Shown one piece after another: positions 1-6,977 of a stretch of 11,243 nucleotides of DNA. Under the pieces are notes generated by a model. It was not told where the DNA came from. It saw nothing but the letters and a program-made list of their open reading frames with translations, and did no database searches. Both the position numbers and the translations under genes were made by a program. The DNA comes from an uncultured Faecalibacterium sp. (lineage in GTDB: Bacteria; Bacillota; Clostridia; Oscillospirales; Ruminococcaceae), in assembly GCA_934525405.1 (NCBI GenBank), contig CAKSZF010000045.1, positions 1 through 11,243 on the forward strand, in the 5' to 3' direction. Each line of letters opens with the position of its first letter. The stretch's first letter is position 1.

Positions 1-525
1 ATCAACTACTTCTACGGCGGCCAGTTCTACGGCGATGCCAACATCACCTCCCGTATGGAGGGCTGGTACTCCAACGGCACTCAGGTCGTCTTTGCCTGCG
101 GCGGCGGCATCTACACCTCCGCTGTTGAGGCTGCTCTGAAGAACAACGGCTACGTCATCGGCGTTGACGTTGACCAGAACTACATCGGTGCAAACGGCGT
201 TGCAGATGGCACCTACGCTTATAACCCGTTCATCACCTCTGCTATGAAGGGCCTGTCCGAGGCTGTCAACACTGCTCTGGCTGATATCGAGGCCGGCAGC
301 TGGGGCGACATCGCAGGTTCCAATGGCAACTTCGGTCTGGAGGACGGCGATTATATCGGCCTGCCCACCGATGCAGACAGCTGGAACTTCGAGTCCTTCA
401 CCACCGACGAGTACGAGGAAGTCAAGGGCAAGATCAAGAGCGGCGAGATCACTGTTGATAACAGCTCCGACGACGCTACCAAGCCCACCGTCAGCGAGTT
501 CACCACTGTCAACTACATCCAGTAA
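1..525 (+). CDS. nupN: BMP-family (PnrA-like) nucleoside-binding lipoprotein, C-terminal part
   Basis: This is the last 174 residues of a substrate-binding protein. The frame is open from base 1 and ends at TAA 523-525; the start, signal peptide and lipobox lie outside the window. Visible family features are a GGGIYTSAVEAA stretch, the following VIGVDVDQNYIG strand (ligand-facing C-terminal lobe in BMP proteins) and a tail of the type GLPTDADSWNFESFTTDEYEEVKGKIKSGEI, broken here as GLPTDADSWNF and later YEEVKGKI. The family (PF02608, periplasmic-binding fold) includes Treponema PnrA and B. subtilis NupN, which bind purine nucleosides at the outer face of the membrane. Family proteins are usually about 340-400 residues, so roughly half is missing. 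The ATPase and two permeases that it should feed follow directly downstream. Family assignment is firm; guanosine or inosine as ligand is inferred from the operon type. Confidence 0.9.
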   Translation: MNYFYGGQFYGDANITSRMEGWYSNGTQVVFACGGGIYTSAVEAALKNNGYVIGVDVDQNYIGANGVADGTYAYNPFITSAMKGLSEAVNTALADIEAGSWGDIAGSNGNFGLEDGDYIGLPTDADSWNFESFTTDEYEEVKGKIKSGEITVDNSSDDATKPTVSEFTTVNYIQ

Positions 526-571
526 GTTATTGTTCGGCAGGCCTGCCTGCGGACGATCGATAGGTCTTTTT

Positions 572-608
572 AAAGCGGGGCATCCTGTAGCGGGGTGCCC
601 CGCTTTTT
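572..608 (+). terminator. Intrinsic terminator after the binding-protein gene
   Basis: An 11-bp perfect GC-rich stem pairs 572-582 (AAAGCGGGGCA) with 596-606 (TGCCCCGCTTT), with a 13-nt loop and a T-run at 604-608. It lies 46 nt after the stop codon of the binding protein and ahead of the promoter of the ATPase gene, so it separates the abundant binding protein from the membrane components. Confidence 0.92.
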
Positions 609-714
609 CTGTCAGCTATTGGCGTAATGCGGAAAAAATGCAGCGGACTCTTCGTGAAAAGAACACAAAAGTAATACTATTATCTGTGCTTTCTGCCAAA
701 AAGCAAAAAAGACA

Positions 715-743
715 TGTGCAAATTGCTGCAAATCAGGTATAAT
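715..743 (+). promoter_or_regulatory. Promoter of the nucleoside-transporter ATPase/permease unit
   Basis: A perfect TATAAT -10 box is at 738-743. Seventeen bases upstream is TGTGCA (715-720), which matches TTGACA at only 3 of 6 positions, so the promoter may need an activator or depend mainly on the -10. Transcription would begin near 750. The -10 covers the in-frame ATG at 742, which rules out that ATG as the translation start. Confidence 0.6.
717..733 (+). promoter_or_regulatory. Direct repeat TGCAAAT x2 inside the promoter
   Basis: TGCAAAT occurs at 717-723 and again at 727-733. The 10-bp period puts both copies on the same face of the helix, between and over the -35 and -10 boxes. A regulator binding site is inferred; I do not recognise the motif. 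Confidence 0.35.
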
Positions 744-745
744 GA

Positions 746-777
746 ATACTAAAGAAGTATCTGTGTCGAAACGACAC
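746..777 (+). promoter_or_regulatory. Two adjacent dyads in the 5' leader of the ATPase gene
   Basis: ATACT (746-750) and AGTAT (756-760) form a first dyad. GTGTCG (763-768) AAA CGACAC (772-777) forms a perfect 6-bp stem with a 3-nt loop. Both lie between the predicted transcription start and the AGGAG ribosome-binding site (781-785), so they could be an operator over the start site or an mRNA hairpin beside the ribosome site. Confidence 0.4.
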
Positions 778-795
778 GAAAGGAGAGTGAGCAGA

Positions 796-2334
796 TTGGC
801 AGAGGATTTTGTGATCGAAATGCTCCACATTACCAAGGAGTTCCCTGGAATCAAGGCAAACGACGATATCACCCTGCAGCTGCGCAAAGGCGAGGTACAT
901 GCCCTGCTGGGCGAGAACGGCGCCGGCAAAAGTACGCTGATGAGCGTGCTGTTTGGCCTGTACCAGCCGGAAGCTGGTCAGATCCGCAAAAACGGCAAGG
1001 AGGTTGCCATCCGCAACCCCAATGATGCAAATGCACTGGGCATTGGCATGGTGCACCAGCACTTCAAGCTGGTGGAATGCTTCAGCGTGCTGGACAACAT
1101 CATTCTGGGCGTGGAGCCCAACAAGATGGGCTTTTTGCAGAAGGCCGAGGCACGCAAAAAGGTGGTGGCGCTGAGCGAAAAGTACGGCCTGCGGGTGGAC
1201 CCGGATGCGCTGATCAGCGATATCTCAGTCGGTATGCAGCAGCGCGTGGAGATCCTGAAGATGCTGTACCGTGACAACGAGATCCTGATCTTTGACGAGC
1301 CCACCGCTGTGCTGACCCCGCAGGAGATCGACGAACTGATGGAGATCATGCGCGGGTTCAAGAAGGAGGGCAAGTCCATCCTGTTCATCACCCATAAGCT
1401 CAACGAGATCATGGCTGTGGCCGACCGCTGCACCGTGCTGCGCAAGGGCAAATATATGGGCACGGTGGATATCAAGGACACCACCAAGGAAGAGCTTTCC
1501 CGCCGCATGGTGGGCCGCGACGTGCAGCTGCAGGTAGAAAAGCAGCCCGCGCACCCCGGCGAGACCGTGCTGGACGTGGAGAATGTTACCATCCACAACG
1601 ACCAGCGCAAGAAGGACGTGGTAAAGGACGTATCCTTCAAGGTGCACGCAGGCGAGATCGTTTGTCTGGCGGGCATCGAGGGCAACGGCCAGACCGAGTT
1701 CATCTACGGCCTGACCGGCCTGAGCAAGCTGAACGGTGGCAAGCTGGTGTTGGACGGCAAGGATATCACCCACGAGAGCATCCGCCAGCGCTCCAAGGAC
1801 GGCATGGGTCACATCCCGGAGGATCGCCACAAGCACGGTCTGGTGCTGGATTTCAGTCTGGAAAACAACATCGTGCTGCAGCGCTACTGGCAGCCGGAGT
1901 TCCAGAAGGGCGGCTTTATCCGTGCCGATAAGGTGCGCGAGTACTCCGACCGGCTGATCGAGCAGTACGACGTGCGCAGCGGTCAGGGCAGTCTGACCAC
2001 CGTGCGCAGTATGTCCGGCGGCAACCAGCAGAAGGCCATCATTGCCCGCGAGATCGACCGCGACCCCAAGCTGCTGGTGGCAGTGCAGCCCACCCGTGGT
2101 CTGGACGTGGGTGCTATTGAGTACATCCACCGCCAGATCGTGGCCGAGCGCGACAAGGGCAAGGCCGTGCTGCTGGTCAGCCTTGAGCTGGACGAGGTGA
2201 TGAACCTTTCTGACCGCATCCTTGTAATGTACGAAGGCGAGATCGTGGGCGAGTTTGACCCCAAGACCACCACCGTGCAGGAGCTGGGTCTGTATATGGC
2301 AGGTGCCCGCAAGCAGGGAAAGGAGGAGCAGTAA
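796..2334 (+). CDS. nupO: Nucleoside ABC importer, double-domain ATPase
   Basis: A 512-residue protein with two ATP-binding cassettes in one chain, of the sugar/nucleoside importer type (RbsA-like; NupO/YufO). It hydrolyses ATP at the cytoplasmic face of the two permeases. The first cassette has Walker [10 protein letters not shown] at 39-47, signature SVGMQQ from 144 and Walker B ILIFDEPT at 163-170. The second is degenerate: GIEGNGQTE at 293-301 replaces Walker A, signature SGGNQQ begins at 407, and [10 protein letters not shown] at 430-439 has Gln where the catalytic Glu would be; this is usual for the family. I chose TTG 796 because AGGAG at 781-785 is 10 nt upstream, the protein then begins [18 protein letters not shown] as family members do, and the in-frame ATG 742 lies in the -10 box. 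GTG 811 and ATG 820 remain possible starts. The next gene follows after 3 nt. Confidence 0.93.
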   Translation: MAEDFVIEMLHITKEFPGIKANDDITLQLRKGEVHALLGENGAGKSTLMSVLFGLYQPEAGQIRKNGKEVAIRNPNDANALGIGMVHQHFKLVECFSVLDNIILGVEPNKMGFLQKAEARKKVVALSEKYGLRVDPDALISDISVGMQQRVEILKMLYRDNEILIFDEPTAVLTPQEIDELMEIMRGFKKEGKSILFITHKLNEIMAVADRCTVLRKGKYMGTVDIKDTTKEELSRRMVGRDVQLQVEKQPAHPGETVLDVENVTIHNDQRKKDVVKDVSFKVHAGEIVCLAGIEGNGQTEFIYGLTGLSKLNGGKLVLDGKDITHESIRQRSKDGMGHIPEDRHKHGLVLDFSLENNIVLQRYWQPEFQKGGFIRADKVREYSDRLIEQYDVRSGQGSLTTVRSMSGGNQQKAIIAREIDRDPKLLVAVQPTRGLDVGAIEYIHRQIVAERDKGKAVLLVSLELDEVMNLSDRILVMYEGEIVGEFDPKTTTVQELGLYMAGARKQGKEEQ

Positions 2335-2337
2335 CAC

Positions 2338-3507
2338 ATGAATAAGAAAAAACTTTCCCGCAGCGGCAGTCTGCAAAGCTCTGTTACCAGCGTGCTGGCT
2401 GCACTGCTGTGCATCCTGATTGGGTTGCTGGTGGGCTTTCTGGTGCTGGTAGCCATCAACCCCGCACACGCATGGGGCGATGGCTTTGTGCGCATCATCA
2501 AGGGCGGCTTCCACGATGCCCCCTACGGCGTAGGCAAGGAGCTTGCCAATGCCGCACCCCTGATCATGACCGGCTTGTCCGTGGCGTTTGCCTTCAAGAC
2601 CGGCCTGTTCAACATCGGTGCAGCCGGTCAGTACACGCTGGGCGCTTACGGTGCGCTGTACTGCGCCATCATGCTCAAGCTGCCTTGGTTCGTCTGCCTG
2701 CTGGCAGCAGCAGTGCTGGGCGGCCTGTGGGGCGCGATCCCCGGCTTTTTCAAGGCATACTTCAACATCAACGAGGTCATTACCTCCATCATGTTCAACT
2801 GGATCGGCCTGTATCTGGTAAATGAGCTCATCTACCAGAACGGCACCGGCCCCATGTACGATGTGCGCAACACCCGTACCTTGAACCTGAGCAAGAACGC
2901 TGACTTTGCCCAGTCCCTGATCCCGGACTTCGGCCTGAACAAGCTGTTCCAGACCAACAGCACCACCATTGCCATCTTCTTGGCGGCAGCGGTGGCCGTG
3001 CTGATCTGGGTGGTGCTGAACAAGACCACCTTCGGCTACGAGCTCAAGGCCGTTGGCCTGAACAAGAACGCCGCCCGTTACGCCGGTATCAACGAGAAGA
3101 AGAACATCATCCTCTCCATGGCCATTGCCGGTGCGCTGGCAGGCTTCGGCGCAGGTCTGTTCTATTTGTCCAACGTGTCCCAGTGGAACCCGCTGAACTC
3201 CACCAGCCTGCCGGGCATGGGCTTCAACGGTATCTCAGTGGCACTGCTGGCAAGCTCCAACCCCATCGGTACCGTGTTCTCCGCGCTGTTCATCTCCCAT
3301 ATCTCGGTCGGCGGCTCCTTCCTGTCTACCAAGTATTACCCCACTGAGATCTCGGATCTGATCAGCGGCATCATCATCTACCTGTGCGCATTCTCTATGC
3401 TGTTCCGCGGCAAGATCCAGAGCCTGCTGTTCCGGAATGCCGAAAAGACCAACGTGAACGCAGAGCCTGCGCCTGCCGCAGAAAAGACCAAAAAGGAGGG
3501 CAAGTAA
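2338..3507 (+). CDS. nupP: Nucleoside ABC importer permease 1
   Basis: A 389-residue integral membrane protein of the BPD_transp_2 (PF02653) class, one half of the import channel. After a basic N-terminus, the first membrane segment spans about residues 17-40. Conserved family stretches include [20 protein letters not shown] (about 86-105), [12 protein letters not shown] and, late in the chain, [17 protein letters not shown]. The cytoplasmic coupling segment is [20 protein letters not shown], which contacts the ATPase. The last 30 residues are a charged, Lys/Glu/Ala/Pro-rich cytoplasmic tail. ATG 2338 is preceded by overlapping AGGAG sites (2321-2328) lying inside the end of the ATPase gene, and the next permease starts 1 nt after the stop, so the three genes are probably translationally coupled. 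Nucleoside specificity is inferred from the BMP partner. Confidence 0.93.
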   Translation: MNKKKLSRSGSLQSSVTSVLAALLCILIGLLVGFLVLVAINPAHAWGDGFVRIIKGGFHDAPYGVGKELANAAPLIMTGLSVAFAFKTGLFNIGAAGQYTLGAYGALYCAIMLKLPWFVCLLAAAVLGGLWGAIPGFFKAYFNINEVITSIMFNWIGLYLVNELIYQNGTGPMYDVRNTRTLNLSKNADFAQSLIPDFGLNKLFQTNSTTIAIFLAAAVAVLIWVVLNKTTFGYELKAVGLNKNAARYAGINEKKNIILSMAIAGALAGFGAGLFYLSNVSQWNPLNSTSLPGMGFNGISVALLASSNPIGTVFSALFISHISVGGSFLSTKYYPTEISDLISGIIIYLCAFSMLFRGKIQSLLFRNAEKTNVNAEPAPAAEKTKKEGK

Positions 3508-3508
3508 T

Positions 3509-4426
3509 ATGCTGCTTCTGATCAAATATACCCTGCTGTACGGCATCGTGCTGATGCTGGTGGCACTGGGCGGTATGTTCAGCGAACATTCCGGCATCAT
3601 CAACATTGCGCTGGAGGGCATCATGGTCATCGGCGGTGTGGCCGGTGTGCTTACCCTGACCATGCTGCCTGCAAGCCTGTCGCCCTTCCTTGTGGTGCTC
3701 ATCTCTATTCTGGTGGCAGCGCTGGCGGGCGTGGTTTACAGTCTGCTGCTGGCTTTTGCCTCCATCAACCTGAAGGCCGACCAGACCATCGGCGGCACGG
3801 CACTGAACCTGCTGGCCACCGCCATTGCCGTGGTCATTTCCAAGTACTTCAGCGAGAGCGGCAGCGCCAAGCTGAACTACTCCAACAAGCCCTTCCTGTT
3901 CAGCATCGGCGGGCTGGAGCTTAGTGTGTTCGTACCGCTGGGACTGATTTTGCTGGTGGTCAGCTACATCGTGCTGTATAAGACCCGCTTCGGCCTGCGT
4001 CTGCGTGCCTGCGGCGAGCATCCGCAGGCTGCGGACTCGGTGGGCATCAACGTCTACAAGATGCGCTACGCCGGTGTGATCCTTTCCGGTGCGCTGGGCG
4101 CCATCGGCGGTCTGGCCTATATCGTGCCCCCGGTGCAGACATGGAACTTTGAAGTCGGTGTGGCCGGTGCAGGCTTTCTGGCACTGGCAGTTATGATCTT
4201 TGGCCAGTGGAAACCCTTCCACATCTTTGGCGCGGCCATGTTCTTTGCCGTGTTCAAGAGCCTTGCCAATATTGCAGACTCCACCTTCCTCGCGCAGCTG
4301 CACTGGTCCAGCAACATCTATAATATGATGCCCTTCGTGGCCTCCATGGTCATTCTGGCCTTCACCTCCAAGAACAGCATGGCACCCAAGGCCGAGGGTA
4401 TCCCCTATGACAAGGGCTCCCGTTAA
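3509..4426 (+). CDS. nupQ: Nucleoside ABC importer permease 2
   Basis: A 305-residue membrane protein, the second half of the import channel and also of the BPD_transp_2 class. The early motif SEHSGIINIALEGIMVIGG and then INLKADQTIGGTALNLLA are characteristic of NupQ/YufQ-type permeases. The cytoplasmic coupling loop is RFGLRLRACGEHPQAADSVG, followed by a hydrophobic GALGAIGGLAYIV segment. Roughly eight hydrophobic segments can be seen, and the length is normal for the family. ATG 3509 has AAGGAGGG at 3493-3500, 8 nt upstream and inside the end of the previous gene. It is the last gene of the unit: an intrinsic terminator follows 21 nt after the stop. Confidence 0.93.
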   Translation: MLLLIKYTLLYGIVLMLVALGGMFSEHSGIINIALEGIMVIGGVAGVLTLTMLPASLSPFLVVLISILVAALAGVVYSLLLAFASINLKADQTIGGTALNLLATAIAVVISKYFSESGSAKLNYSNKPFLFSIGGLELSVFVPLGLILLVVSYIVLYKTRFGLRLRACGEHPQAADSVGINVYKMRYAGVILSGALGAIGGLAYIVPPVQTWNFEVGVAGAGFLALAVMIFGQWKPFHIFGAAMFFAVFKSLANIADSTFLAQLHWSSNIYNMMPFVASMVILAFTSKNSMAPKAEGIPYDKGSR

Positions 4427-4447
4427 GCGCATTCGCTAAAAATCCGC

Positions 4448-4493
4448 AAAAAAAGGCATCCGCAGCCAACAATGTGCTGTGGGTGCCATTTTT
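4448..4493 (+). terminator. Intrinsic terminator of the nucleoside-transporter unit
   Basis: An 11-bp stem with two G-T wobbles pairs 4455-4465 (GGCATCCGCAG) with 4477-4487 (CTGTGGGTGCC) across an 11-nt loop. A T-run at 4489-4493 follows, and an A-run at 4448-4454 precedes the stem and could extend the pairing. Because of the A-run it could also stop transcription from the other strand. Confidence 0.88.
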
Positions 4494-4523
4494 GTACGGG
4501 AGATGGCACAATTTATCCATCTG

Positions 4524-4546
4524 TTTGCCGGCAAAAATGGCATTTT
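4524..4546 (+). promoter_or_regulatory. Pair of overlapping palindromes upstream of the tyrosine-kinase unit promoter
   Basis: TTTGCCGGCAAA (4524-4535) is a perfect 12-bp palindrome. AAAATG-G-CATTTT (4534-4546) is a perfect dyad with one central base. Their centres are 10.5 bp apart, one helical turn, and they end 4 bp before the -35 box at 4551, about -62 to -40 from the predicted start. That position suits an activator or a repressor. I do not recognise the protein that would bind. Confidence 0.45.
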
Positions 4547-4550
4547 CTGC

Positions 4551-4579
4551 TTGTAAAATACAACGAGATGTGCTATTAT
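4551..4579 (+). promoter_or_regulatory. Extended -10 promoter of the Wzz/tyrosine-kinase unit
   Basis: TTGTAA (4551-4556) is followed after 17 bases by TATTAT (4574-4579), with a TG at 4571-4572 that makes an extended -10. Transcription should begin near 4586, giving a leader of about 75 nt before ATG 4661. It is the only good promoter I see for the four genes from 4661 to 7802. Confidence 0.7.
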
Positions 4580-4660
4580 CATAAAGTGAATGTGTATCTA
4601 TAGGAACCCGGTGTACATTTCTTGCACTGCGGAACAACAGGAAAGGTGAGTTTCTCTATT

Positions 4661-5371
4661 ATGGACGAAAAAACAACTATGGGACAATCGCTCCGCAGCA
4701 TGGAGGACGAGGAGACCATTGATCTGATGGAAATCGCGCGCCTGCTGTGGGCACATATTGTGCAGATCGTGGCGGCAGCTGTTGCAGCAGCGCTGATCTG
4801 CCTGCTGGTGTGTATGTTTGCGCTTACACCCAAGTATCAGGCTTCCATCAACATGATCGTGAATACCCGGCAGGACACGACCACTACCTTTACCAGCGAT
4901 AACTTCAACTCGGCTAAGAACCTGATCAGCACTTATGCAGTTATTATCAAAAGCAACACCGTGCTGAACGAGGTGATCGACACGCTGGATCTGGACATGA
5001 CCTATGGTCAGTTGTACGGTATGGTGAATGTTACTGGTGTGGATGATACCCAGATCATGAAGGTTGCGGTCACTGATACCGATGCAAAGCGTGCGGGCGA
5101 GATCGTGGAGACCATTGCGGACATCGTGCCTGACGTGCTGGTGGAAAAGGTGGAAGCCGGTTCCTGCAAGACGGTCAGCGATGTGTCTGTCAATCCCAAC
5201 AAGGTGTTCCCCCAGACCAAGAAGTATGTTGTAATGGCCGGTCTGCTGGGCGCTGTGGCAGTGTGCGGCGTTCTGGTGCTGGCACATCTGCTGCATGATA
5301 CCATTGTGGACGACGAAGATGTTCAGAAGAAGCTCGGCCTGCCCATGCTGGGCCTGATCCCGGAGGTGTAA
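4661..5371 (+). CDS. cpsC: Wzz/CpsC-type polysaccharide co-polymerase and kinase activator
   Basis: A 236-residue membrane protein with the Wzz fold. Transmembrane segments lie at about 33-54 and 189-211 and enclose an extracellular domain. Before the second segment is a Pro-containing stretch (NPNKVFPQTKK, 178-188) typical of chain-length regulators, and the cytoplasmic tail DTIVDDEDVQKKLGLPMLGLIP (213-234; no longer piece quoted elsewhere) is the kind of segment that activates CpsD kinases in Gram-positive bacteria. The protein lacks its own kinase domain, as usual in Firmicutes, and its partner kinase begins 4 nt downstream; the kinase's GGAGGTG site (5362-5368) lies in the last codons of this gene. 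ATG 4661 was chosen for the AAAGGTG site at 4642-4648. A TTG at 4622 would add 13 residues without a site, and ATG 4700 would give a more family-like N-terminus (MEDEETIDL) but has no visible site. Confidence 0.88.
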   Translation: MDEKTTMGQSLRSMEDEETIDLMEIARLLWAHIVQIVAAAVAAALICLLVCMFALTPKYQASINMIVNTRQDTTTTFTSDNFNSAKNLISTYAVIIKSNTVLNEVIDTLDLDMTYGQLYGMVNVTGVDDTQIMKVAVTDTDAKRAGEIVETIADIVPDVLVEKVEAGSCKTVSDVSVNPNKVFPQTKKYVVMAGLLGAVAVCGVLVLAHLLHDTIVDDEDVQKKLGLPMLGLIPEV

Positions 5372-5375
5372 GACG

Positions 5376-6149
5376 ATGTTTGGTAAAAATAAAAAGGGTG
5401 GTATTCACGACAAAGGGAATGGCCACCGCACCCTGCAGCTGATCACCGATAAGGGAATGCCCTTTGGCTATGTGGAGGCCTACAAGTCTCTGCGCACCAA
5501 TCTGGACTTTATGGCAGGTTCCATGGACGTGCACACGCTGGTCATCACCAGTACTGTGCCGGAGGAGTCCAAGAGCAATGTGGCGATCAATCTGGCGCTG
5601 ACGCTGGCCGAAAGCGGCAGAAAGGTTGCTCTGGTGGACTGTGACCTGCGCAAGCCGGTGCTGCACCGCTACCTGAAGGCTGGTCATAACCTAAAGGGCG
5701 TTTCCAACGTGCTGTCTAACCAGTGCACGTTGGACGAAGCTTTGCAGGAGATTCAGGAGATGAACCTGACCTTCCTGCCCGCCGGTACCCCGCCGCCGAA
5801 CCCCTCCGAGATGCTGAGCCAGCCGCAGATGCAGGCTATGGTGGATACCCTGCGCCAGAAGTTCGATTTTGTCATCTTTGATGCACCCCCGGTGTCTGTG
5901 GTCACCGATGCAGCCGTTATCGGCCGCTATGTGGATGGTGCCATCTTTGCAGTGCGTTCCGACTACGCCCCCGCCGATGCTGTGCGCGGCGCAGTGAAGA
6001 AGCTGCAGGATGCCGGTGTCCGGGTGCTGGGCAGCGTGCTGACCCGCTACGACATGAAGAAGGCACTCAAGGGCTCCAGCTACGCATACAGCTATGCCTA
6101 TAATTATAACTATGCCTACGGCAAGCAGGAAGCCGCTGCCGGTAAATAA
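5376..6149 (+). CDS. cpsD: CpsD/YwqD-type bacterial tyrosine kinase (BY-kinase)
   Basis: A 257-residue cytoplasmic kinase that autophosphorylates C-terminal tyrosines when engaged by the Wzz-type partner. In order: EAYKSLR at 34-40, matching the oligomerisation motif ExxRxxR with Lys for the first Arg; Walker A region STVPEESKSNVA at 59-70; Walker A' VALVDCDLRKP at 84-94 with Asp88 and Asp90; Walker B VIFDAPP at 166-172 with Asp169; and a tail in which Tyr occupies every second residue from 236 to 248 (seven tyrosines). The P-loop is odd: the usual PGEGKST reads PEESKSN, keeping Lys66 and Ser67 but losing both glycines. Everything else is standard, and the gene sits between its activator and its phosphatase, so I expect an active kinase. 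A weakened nucleotide site is possible. Confidence 0.9.
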   Translation: MFGKNKKGGIHDKGNGHRTLQLITDKGMPFGYVEAYKSLRTNLDFMAGSMDVHTLVITSTVPEESKSNVAINLALTLAESGRKVALVDCDLRKPVLHRYLKAGHNLKGVSNVLSNQCTLDEALQEIQEMNLTFLPAGTPPPNPSEMLSQPQMQAMVDTLRQKFDFVIFDAPPVSVVTDAAVIGRYVDGAIFAVRSDYAPADAVRGAVKKLQDAGVRVLGSVLTRYDMKKALKGSSYAYSYAYNYNYAYGKQEAAAGK

Positions 6150-6161
6150 TAAGGAAGCATT

Positions 6162-6914
6162 ATGACCGATCTGCATTGTCACATTCTGCCAGGCATAGAT
6201 GACGGCGCAAAGGATACGGCGGTCTCGCTGGAGCTGCTGCGCAGGGAATATGAGGACGGTGTGCGGAACATCGCGTTCACCAGCCACTTCAACAGCGAGC
6301 GCACCACAGTAGAAGCCTTTACAGCAAAGCGGCAGGCTGCTTTTGAACAGCTGACCGCCGCGCTGGAAGGGCAGCCCATGCAGTTTGACTTCAAGCTGGG
6401 GGCGGAGGTGTTCTTCTCTCCCGGCCTGTGCGAGCTGGACACCCGGGCGCTGTGCATGGGAGACACCGCCTATCTGCTGCTGGAGTTTCCCACCACCCAC
6501 AAGCCGCATTTTATCCGGCAGACCCTGTACAATTTGCAGCAGCAGGGTATCGTGCCGCTGATCGCGCATATCGAGCGCTACCCCTATGTGTTGGAGGATC
6601 CCACCCTATTGTACGACTGGGTGGCCGCCGGTGCCTATGCGCAGATCAACGTGGGTGCCCTGTTGGAACCCAAGCTCTGCAAAAAGCTGTGTAAGTTCAT
6701 CCAGTGGGGGTTGGTTCACGTCATCTCCACCGATACCCATTCCCCGGACAAGCGCCCGCCCTGCATGGCACAGGGAGTGCAGCAGCTGGAAAAGCTGCTG
6801 GGCAAGGAAACTGCCGCCCACATTGTGCGCAACGGCGATGAGCTGTTCCACGATCAGGAGCTGGACGCTGTTACCCTGCATCAGCCCAAAAAGTTTTTGA
6901 GCATGTGGGTCTGA
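6162..6914 (+). CDS. cpsB: CpsB/YwqE-type PHP-domain protein-tyrosine phosphatase
   Basis: A 250-residue metal-dependent phosphatase of the PHP family (PF19567/CpsB type) that removes phosphate from the kinase tail. The metal-binding set is complete: DLHCHILPGIDDGA at 3-16 (His5, His7, Asp14), His42 in TSHF, Glu82 in GAEVF, Glu108 in LLLEFP, His136 in IAHIERY, and Asp191/His193 in STDTHS. Length and spacing agree with the family. ATG 6162 has AAGGA (6151-6155) 6 nt upstream, and the gap from the kinase stop is 12 nt. In many capsule loci the order is regulator-phosphatase-Wzz-kinase; here the phosphatase comes last and no polysaccharide synthesis genes follow. The substrate is presumed to be the neighbouring kinase. 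Confidence 0.92.
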   Translation: MTDLHCHILPGIDDGAKDTAVSLELLRREYEDGVRNIAFTSHFNSERTTVEAFTAKRQAAFEQLTAALEGQPMQFDFKLGAEVFFSPGLCELDTRALCMGDTAYLLLEFPTTHKPHFIRQTLYNLQQQGIVPLIAHIERYPYVLEDPTLLYDWVAAGAYAQINVGALLEPKLCKKLCKFIQWGLVHVISTDTHSPDKRPPCMAQGVQQLEKLLGKETAAHIVRNGDELFHDQELDAVTLHQPKKFLSMWV

Positions 6915-6923
6915 TCCTAAAGT

Positions 6924-6966
6924 AAGGAGAAAACTGCCCGGGTGGAGGTGTACTCTGCCCGGGCAG
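6924..6966 (+). promoter_or_regulatory. Shine-Dalgarno site followed by a 9-bp GC hairpin in the leader of the fourth gene
   Basis: AAGGAG (6924-6929) is followed by CTGCCCGGG (6934-6942) and its perfect complement CCCGGGCAG (6958-6966), with a 15-nt loop that contains GGAGG (6944-6948). The second arm is also part of the 12-bp palindrome CTGCCCGGGCAG (6955-6966). The next ATG is at 6978. Folding the hairpin would bring AAGGAG nearer to that ATG (about 15 unpaired bases) and hide the GTG codons at 6942 and 6948. There is no T-run, so it is not a normal terminator. Confidence 0.5.
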
Positions 6967-6977
6967 CGGATTTTAGT

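Noticed and set aside
742..795. ATG 742 as start of the ATPase gene
   Set aside because: The ATG lies in the TATAAT -10 box, so it would be upstream of the transcript start; the extra 18 residues do not resemble family N-termini.
1225..2514. Long minus-strand open frame opposite the nucleoside ATPase (429 codons)
   Set aside because: Same cause: His/Gln/Leu-rich composition with no recognisable domain, fully covered by a conserved + strand gene.
4541..4555. CodY-like half site (ATTTTCTG) before the kinase-unit promoter
   Set aside because: The left half matches well but the right half does not; 9 of 15 overall.
4622..4660. TTG 4622 as start of the Wzz-type gene
   Set aside because: No ribosome site before it, and it would place the AAAGGTG site inside the coding region ahead of a better ATG.
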